The position numbers and the translations under genes were made by a program. Source: JBHIDJ01 sp046760105 (lineage in GTDB: Bacteria; Pseudomonadota; Gammaproteobacteria; Acidiferrobacterales; SPGG2). From it: a DNA stretch of 12,005 nt. Shown here piece after piece: positions 7,809 to 12,005 of the stretch. A model generated the notes under the pieces. The model was given only the letters and a program-made list of their open reading frames with translations. It was not told the origin of the DNA and did not search any database. The DNA lies in the NCBI GenBank assembly GCA_046760105.1, contig JBHIDJ010000096.1, forward strand, positions 1 through 12,005, written 5' to 3'. How positions within the stretch are numbered: position 1 is the first letter of the stretch; each line of letters starts with the position of its first letter.

Positions 7809-7859
7809 CGACAAATAAGTCACCATTGATTTAGGTTTAATTTTTGAGAAAACTGGAGG

Positions 7860-7979
7860 ATGTGCGATGAATTGCCTGTGACCTCGAAGGCCGACACTTC
7901 GAAGAACTGGGCATGAGGGGGCGAGATTGTCGATATCAAAACCAAAGACGGTGACACGATAAGAATTTTCATCGAATAG
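7860..7979 (+). pseudogene. Small interrupted reading frame, unknown
   Basis: From ATG 7860 the frame reads MCDELPVTSKADTSKNWA, then TGA (7914-7916), then GGEIVDIKTKDGDTIR and a few more residues to TAG at 7977-7979. The post-stop segment looks like genuine beta-strand protein, and CGA to TGA (Arg to stop) would explain the break. The GGAGG at 7855-7859 is badly placed for ATG 7860 but ideal (7 nt) for ATG 7867. The ATG 7867 frame stops after four codons, so a frameshift may also be present. I do not recognise the family. It sits directly behind the FNR-type box, so it may be the remains of an anaerobically induced small protein. It could also be chance coding. Confidence 0.35.
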
Positions 7980-8040
7980 GGGACAGGCGAATCAATGTAA
8001 TCGTCGGTCTGCATGTTCTACTGTGGCGGAGGTAGCAGTC

Positions 8041-8301
8041 ATGAAACTAGATATCAAAGCAATGGCCATTACGTTGGCACTGGTTTGGGGCATCCTGGCG
8101 ATGTTTCTCGTCGGGGTGGCTAATCTGATCTGGCCCAACTATGGGCAGGCATTTCTGGAAGTGATGGCTTCGATCTATCCAGGCTACACGGCCAGCGCGA
8201 GCTTCGGTCAGATGATCCTGGGTACGCTCTACGGGCTGGTAGACGGCGCCGTTGCTGGAGCAGTCTTTGCCTGGTTGTACAACCGTTTCGCTAAAGCCTG
8301 A
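8041..8301 (+). CDS. Small two-helix membrane protein (family often annotated as bacteriophage holin)
   Basis: This is an 86-residue membrane protein with predicted transmembrane helices at about residues 7-31 (ALVWGILAMFLVGVANLIW) and 55-81 (ILGTLYGLVDGAVAGAVFAWLY). The short loop between them carries IYPGYTASASFG. The ATG at 8041 is preferred to the upstream GTG at 8023 because GGCGGAGG ends 8 nt before it. From memory, similar 85-95 residue chromosomal proteins are labelled 'bacteriophage holin' in databases. Nothing here (endolysin, spanin or structural genes) supports a lysis role, so a general inner-membrane protein of unknown function is the safer reading. It may be transcribed from the FNR-type promoter about 230 nt upstream. 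Confidence 0.8.
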   Translation: MKLDIKAMAITLALVWGILAMFLVGVANLIWPNYGQAFLEVMASIYPGYTASASFGQMILGTLYGLVDGAVAGAVFAWLYNRFAKA

Positions 8302-8348
8302 CACCACCACGATCTTGCGGAGACGGATTACTAAAGAGGAAGGGAGTG

Positions 8349-8397
8349 CTGCCCTTTCAAGGCTGCAACACGGGTTCGAATCCCGTTGGGGTCGTCG
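8349..8397 (+). pseudogene. tRNA-Glu(UUC)-like remnant, 3' half
   Basis: The 3' half of a tRNA is recognisable. The anticodon arm is CTGCC-CTTTCAA-GGCTG (8349-8365) with loop anticodon TTC (Glu) and one T-T mismatch in the stem. A 4-nt variable loop CAAC follows. The T arm ACGGG-TTCGAAT-CCCGT (8370-8386) is perfect. The 3' acceptor strand TGGGGTC plus discriminator G occupies 8387-8394. CCA is replaced by TCG. A 76-nt tRNA would begin near 8321, but the 5' acceptor strand there (AGACGGA/GACGGAT) does not pair and the D arm is weak (ACT...AGT). It is therefore a decayed tRNA or the 3' fragment left at an attachment site, not a functional tRNA gene. Confidence 0.6.
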
Positions 8398-8489
8398 TCC
8401 GCTTCTCTTGTGGGCGTGACTGTCGAAGGAGTAGCATTGCCGCATCAGGGTCCCTGGAAAGTCGCCGCCAGTGATTGGAAGGCGCACAC

Positions 8490-11400
8490 ATGCAGTGCCC
8501 CGACTGCCACACTCAAAACAGCGAAGACCGACGTTTCTGCGCCAAATGTGGAGCACCGCTGGCCATCACCTGTTCCGAATGCGGCTTTGCGAATCAGTCC
8601 GGCGCGGATTTTTGTGGCGGCTGTGGTAGGGCGCTATCTGCCACTGGCGTCTTACCTACCGACAGCGCCCAAAAGCGCGACACACCCGACGCCGAACGCC
8701 GCCAACTCACGGTCATGTTCTGTGATCTGGTGGGTTCGACGGCGCTTGCCGAACGCCTCGACCCTGAGGAACTACGCGAACTCCTAGCCCAGTACCAGGA
8801 CACCTGCGCTAACGTGATACAGCGTTACGAGGGTCACATTGCCCGCTACGTCGGCGACGGGTTATTGGTGCATTTCGGTTATCCCCACGCCCATGAAGAT
8901 GACCCACAGCGCGCAGTGCGTGCGGGGCTTGATATCGTCGAGGCGCTTCGGGATCTCGACAGTAAGATCACATACCCCGGCACTAACTTGGCTGTCCGAA
9001 TCGGCATCACGACTGGGCTAGTTGTAGCCGGCGACATCGGCAGTGGTGAACGTGTGGAAGAAAAAGCCATCGTCGGCGAAACCCCCAACCTTGCGGCCCG
9101 CCTGCAAGCGCTTGCCAAACCAAACACGGTTGTGATCGGCGCCACCACCCACCGCTTAGTGGAAGGGCTTTTCAATTGTGAGGACCTTGGGTCCCAGAAA
9201 CTCAAAGGCATCTCCCAAGCGGTGACTGCGTACCGCGCGCGCGGAGAGCGGTGCGCCGAGTCGCTTCGAGGCGCAGGCCGCACGGGGCTTAACCCCACTC
9301 GTCGGGCGCGAAGGGGAGATTAGTCTCCTGCTGAAGCGCTGGGAGCAAGCAAAGGAGGGTGAAGGCCAAGTGGTGCTGCTCTCGGGAGAAGCTGGTATCG
9401 GCAAGTCACGCATCGTGCGCGGTTTCCGAGAACGTCTCGAAACCGAACCGCATAACCGCGTGCTGTATTACGGATCGCCGTATCACCGGAACAGCGCACT
9501 CCATCCGGTGATCGACCAGTTCGAGCGCGCTTTGCGCTTTGAAAAGGACGATAACGCAACGCGAAGGTTCGACAAGATCGACGCGGTGTTAAGTTCCCTT
9601 GGCTTGCCGGTGGCGCAGTATGTACCAGTGGTTGCACATCTGCTTTCTCTCCCAGGGCATGACCGCTACCCGGTCTCGGAGCTTGATCCGGAGCAGCTTA
9701 AGAAAAAGACACTCGAAGCGCTCGTCGTAATCATTCAGGCAATGTCCGCCCAGCGGCCCGTGTTCATGGTTGTAGAAGACGCACACTGGGTCGATCCCTC
9801 GACGCTAGAACTCATCACTGAATTGATCCAGCAGCTACAAGCTAGCCGCTCGTTTCTTCTTATCACATTCCGGCCGGAGTTCGAGTCACCCTGGGACGTT
9901 CATGGACACATCACCTCGTTGACGCTTAACCGCTTAGGTCGCAAGGAATGTGTGGCCATGATCTCAAAGGTGGCCGGAGGGAAGGCACTGCCGGAAGAAG
10001 TGGTAGACCAAATCATTGGTAAAACCGACGGTGTGCCGTTGTTTGTTGAGGAGCTTACGAAAACAGTACTTGAGTCTAATCTGCTGGAAGACGCCGGGCA
10101 GCGCTACGTGGTGTCGGGGCCGGCGCCGGCGCTTGCGATCCCGGCTTCGTTACAAGATTCTCTCATGGCGCGTCTCGACCGCCTCGGGCCTGCCAAGGAA
10201 GTGGCGCAACTGGCGGCGACGTTAGGTCGCACATTCACACACGAGCTCGTAACCGCGGTCTCCCCACTAACGGAAGAGGAGCTTGACGACGCGCTGACGC
10301 ACTTGGCGCAGGCAGAACTCATCTACCGCCGTGGCTTACCGCCGAATATGGCGTATGAGTTCAAACACGCGCTGGTGCAAGACACGGCCTACCAGTCGCT
10401 GCTAAAGAGTACCCGGCAGCAATATCATCAGCGCATTGCCCAAGCGCTAGAGGAACAATTGCCGGAGACAGCAGAGACCGAACCGGAACTTCTCGCCCAC
10501 CACTACACAGAGGCACATTTGCCAGAAAAGGCGATCGGCTACTGGCAGCGCGCGGGTCGGCGAGCCAACGAGCGCTTGGCGAGTTTGGAGGCCGTCGCAC
10601 ATCTTGGCAAGGGATTGCAACTCATCACGAGCCTGGCTGATACACCGGAGCGCGCCAAGCAAGAACTTGGCCTACAGATCACACTTGCTCCGGCGTTGCT
10701 GTCCATCAAAGGCTGGGGAGCGCGGGATGTGGAACAGGCTTACCTCCGGGCGCAAGCGCTGTGTCGGCGGGTGGGAGAGCGCTCTGAGCTTTTTACCGTG
10801 ACCTGGGGGCTGTGGCACCACTATGAGCATTGCGGGCAGCTCAAAATGGCACGAGACCTGGCGCAAGAGGTGCTTTCTCTCGCTGAAGAACAGTCAGACT
10901 CGGGGCCCCGCTTGCAAGCCCACCATGCAGCTTGGACCACGTATCTTGCCCGCGGAGAACTACTTTCATGCCGAGAGCATGCGGAAAAAGGCATCGCCCT
11001 CTACAACCTCGACGAACACCGCGCCCATGCGTTTGTCTACGGCGGTCACGACCCGGGGGTTTGCTGTCGAAACCATGCGGCCATGGTCTTGTGGCACCTC
11101 GGTCACGCGGATCAAGCCCTAGAGAAGGCACAAGACGCGATGACGCTCGCCGAGCAACTCGCGCATCCTTATAGCCTGGCTCAGACTCTTAACTATTCGG
11201 CCTACGTTCATCAGTGCCGCCGCGAGACGCGTTTAGTCCAAGAGCGTGCAGAGGCGGTGATTGGATTTTGTGAAGAGCAGACTATTGCGCCACAGCATGT
11301 GGCGATGGGGCACGTGTTCCGGGGCTGGGCGGTAGCAGCCGGGGAGCAGGCTAACGAGACAATCGCGGAAATGCACGAAGGCCTCGCGGCGCTTCGGGCC

Positions 11401-11823
11401 AGGGGAATCGTGGTGCATCGGCCATATTTGCTTGCCCTTCTTGCTGACGCGTGTAAACGGGCACGCTGGGTTGATGAAGGGCTGAATGCACTCGCCGAGG
11501 CACTACATTTGGTGGAAGAGACAGGCGAGCGCACGTGGGAGGCGGAGATCTACCGGGTCAAGGGTGAACTCTTGCTGTCACGTTCAGAAGAAAACAAGCT
11601 TGAGGCCAAAGCCTTTTTCAACAAAGCCCTAGAAGTTGCCCGTCGCCAGCAGGCGAAGTCCTTGGAGCTTCGGGCGGCGGTAAGGCTAGCGCGTATCTGG
11701 CACGATCAAGGCAAGCGTCAAGAAGCACACCACTTACTTGCTCCGATCTATGACTGGTTCACCGAAGGCTTCGACACCGCCGACCTAAAAGAGGCAAAGG
11801 CACTGCTGGATGATCTCACGTGA
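8490..11823 (+). pseudogene. Zinc ribbon - class III cyclase - AAA ATPase - TPR signalling protein, split by a frameshift
   Basis: This is one gene of about 1110 codons read in two frames. The ATG at 8490 follows GGAAGG with 7-nt spacing. Residues 3-45 form two CxxC zinc ribbons (Cys 3, 6, 17, 20, 28, 31, 42, 45). Residues about 70-235 are a class III nucleotide cyclase homology domain with metal Asp79 (MFCDLVGST) and Asp123 (YVGDG) and transition-state Asn200/Arg204. The usual substrate Lys four residues before Asp123 is Arg119, so activity is uncertain. The first frame stops at 9321-9323. The second frame is open from 9226 and continues the same protein (RGLTPLVGREGEI). It carries Walker A GEAGIGKS (9385-9408), Walker B VFMVVEDAHW (9760-9789), and then a long TPR-like helical region to 11823. 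The shift lies around 9234-9249, at a (CG)5 run followed by GAGAG. Proteins with this layout are widespread in soil and aquatic proteobacteria, and their signals are mostly unknown. Confidence 0.85.
9234..9249 (+). other. Frameshift site in cyclase-ATPase gene
   Basis: Upstream of this point the protein reads ISQAVTAYRARGE in one frame. Downstream it reads SGAPSRFEAQAARGLTPLVG in the other. A net +1 nt or -2 nt change is required. The sequence is (CG)5 from 9234 to 9243 followed by GAGAG, both short repeats prone to slippage in replication or sequencing. There is no classic slippery heptamer and no obvious stimulatory hairpin. Confidence 0.75.
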
Positions 11824-11907
11824 AGCTTAAGAATATGTATGGACAGGTCCCTATGTTATGCAGCCACAACTTCAAACGGCACCACCAACGAACTAGCATA
11901 AGGTACA

Positions 11908-11926
11908 AATCCCCTTGGGGACGCCA
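11908..11926 (+). repeat. tRNA 3'-end fragment, candidate integrase attachment core
   Basis: The 19 nt contain CCCCT-TGGGGAC-G-CCA, which is the 3' T stem, 3' acceptor strand, discriminator and CCA of a Glu-like tRNA. The upstream bases do not complete a T stem, and no matching GTCCCCA occurs about 70 nt upstream, so no complete tRNA is present. It agrees at 15 of 19 positions with the tRNA-Glu-like remnant at 8379-8397. Such isolated 3' ends are typical of att sites left by tyrosine integrases. The short CCCCTTGGGG could also arise by chance. Confidence 0.4.
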
Positions 11927-11959
11927 TATTTTTCAGCCACTTGGAAATAACGCCCTCCT

Positions 11960-11980
11960 ATTTAGGTAACATTTAGGTAA
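11960..11980 (+). repeat. Tandem direct repeat ATTTAGGTAA x2
   Basis: Two identical 10-mers, ATTTAGGTAA, at 11960-11969 and 11971-11980 are separated by a single C (11-nt period, one helical turn). They lie 33 nt after the tRNA 3'-end fragment. Tandem same-face repeats beside an att core resemble arm-type integrase or recombination-directionality-factor binding sites, although a repressor operator is also possible. A partial copy (ATTTAGGT) occurs at 7829-7836. Confidence 0.5.
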
Positions 11981-12005
11981 AACCGAAGTGCACATATCGG
12001 CGTAG

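Larger units (their letters stand above)
11824..12005. other. Non-coding right end
   Basis: No open reading frame of note follows the cyclase-ATPase stop codon. GGAC-AG-GTCC at 11841-11850 is a short dyad without a T tract and is not a convincing terminator. The tRNA 3'-end fragment and the tandem repeats are the only structured elements in this stretch. Confidence 0.5.

Noticed and set aside
7914..7916. Selenocysteine TGA in the small frame
   Set aside because: No bacterial SECIS-like hairpin is evident just downstream and no selenoprotein motif surrounds it. A CGA to TGA nonsense change is simpler.
8475..8490. TTG 8475 as start of the cyclase gene
   Set aside because: It overlaps the GGAAGG ribosome site that serves ATG 8490 at proper spacing, and the zinc ribbon starts right after ATG 8490.
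9226..9323. Programmed ribosomal frameshift
   Set aside because: There is no X-XXY-YYZ slippery heptamer or clear downstream stimulatory structure. Slippage or sequencing error at (CG)5-GAGAG is simpler.
9370..11823. Independent gene starting at GTG 9370
   Set aside because: The frame is open from 9226 and the upstream residues (RGLTPLVGREGEI) are the normal linker into the ATPase. A start at 9370 would fall inside that domain, almost at Walker A.
11841..11850. GGAC-AG-GTCC as a terminator of the cyclase gene
   Set aside because: It has a 4-bp stem, a 2-nt loop and no T tract.
11851..11926. Complete tRNA gene ending in CCA
   Set aside because: Only the 3' acceptor, discriminator, CCA and half of the T stem match. 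The 5' T-stem strand and the GTCCCCA acceptor partner are missing.

Overview
The window looks like chromosomal DNA of a proteobacterium, most likely a gammaproteobacterium. It has fairly high GC, dense gene packing, Shine-Dalgarno starts with some GTG/TTG initiation, and a textbook FNR/Anr-type palindrome. Assignment below phylum is inference from gene content.

Positions 1-7778 hold a catabolic-looking cluster that reads as degradation of an N-methylated compound such as a betaine. In order: the 3' part of an FAD-dependent amine/D-amino-acid oxidoreductase (+); a convergent GATase1-AraC regulator of the GbdR/CdhR type (-); then, diverging from the regulator, a + strand series of a non-pyrrolysine MttB-family methyltransferase, a D-2-hydroxyacid dehydrogenase, an MmgE/PrpD protein, an unrecognised class I SAM-methyltransferase-like protein, and a homocysteine S-methyltransferase. 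The plausible logic is that the regulator senses the substrate, MttB and the FAD enzyme remove N-methyl or amino groups, homocysteine accepts a methyl group, and the dehydrogenase and PrpD-like enzyme process the carbon skeleton. The last gene is broken by a 1-nt frameshift and a large internal deletion that removes a zinc-ligand segment. No corrinoid protein for the MttB homologue is visible.

Positions 7779-8400 are a degraded, regulatory-looking zone. It holds a perfect TTGAT-N4-ATCAA box, a small interrupted reading frame, an intact two-helix membrane protein of a holin-annotated family, and a decayed tRNA-Glu(UUC)-like sequence whose 3' half is still recognisable.

Positions 8490-11823 encode one large signalling protein in two frames: double zinc ribbon, class III nucleotide cyclase, AAA/NACHT-like ATPase and TPR-rich C-terminus, with a frameshift near 9234-9249. 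Downstream, 11908-11926 matches the 3' end of a tRNA including CCA, and two tandem ATTTAGGTAA repeats follow. This resembles an integrase attachment site with arm-type sites, so a recombinase gene may begin just past the right edge.

The clearest unusual theme is that genes left of about 7.2 kb are intact, while three of the four reading frames to the right carry frameshifts, deletions or nonsense codons, bracketed by tRNA-like fragments. This could be a decaying island boundary or local assembly error.
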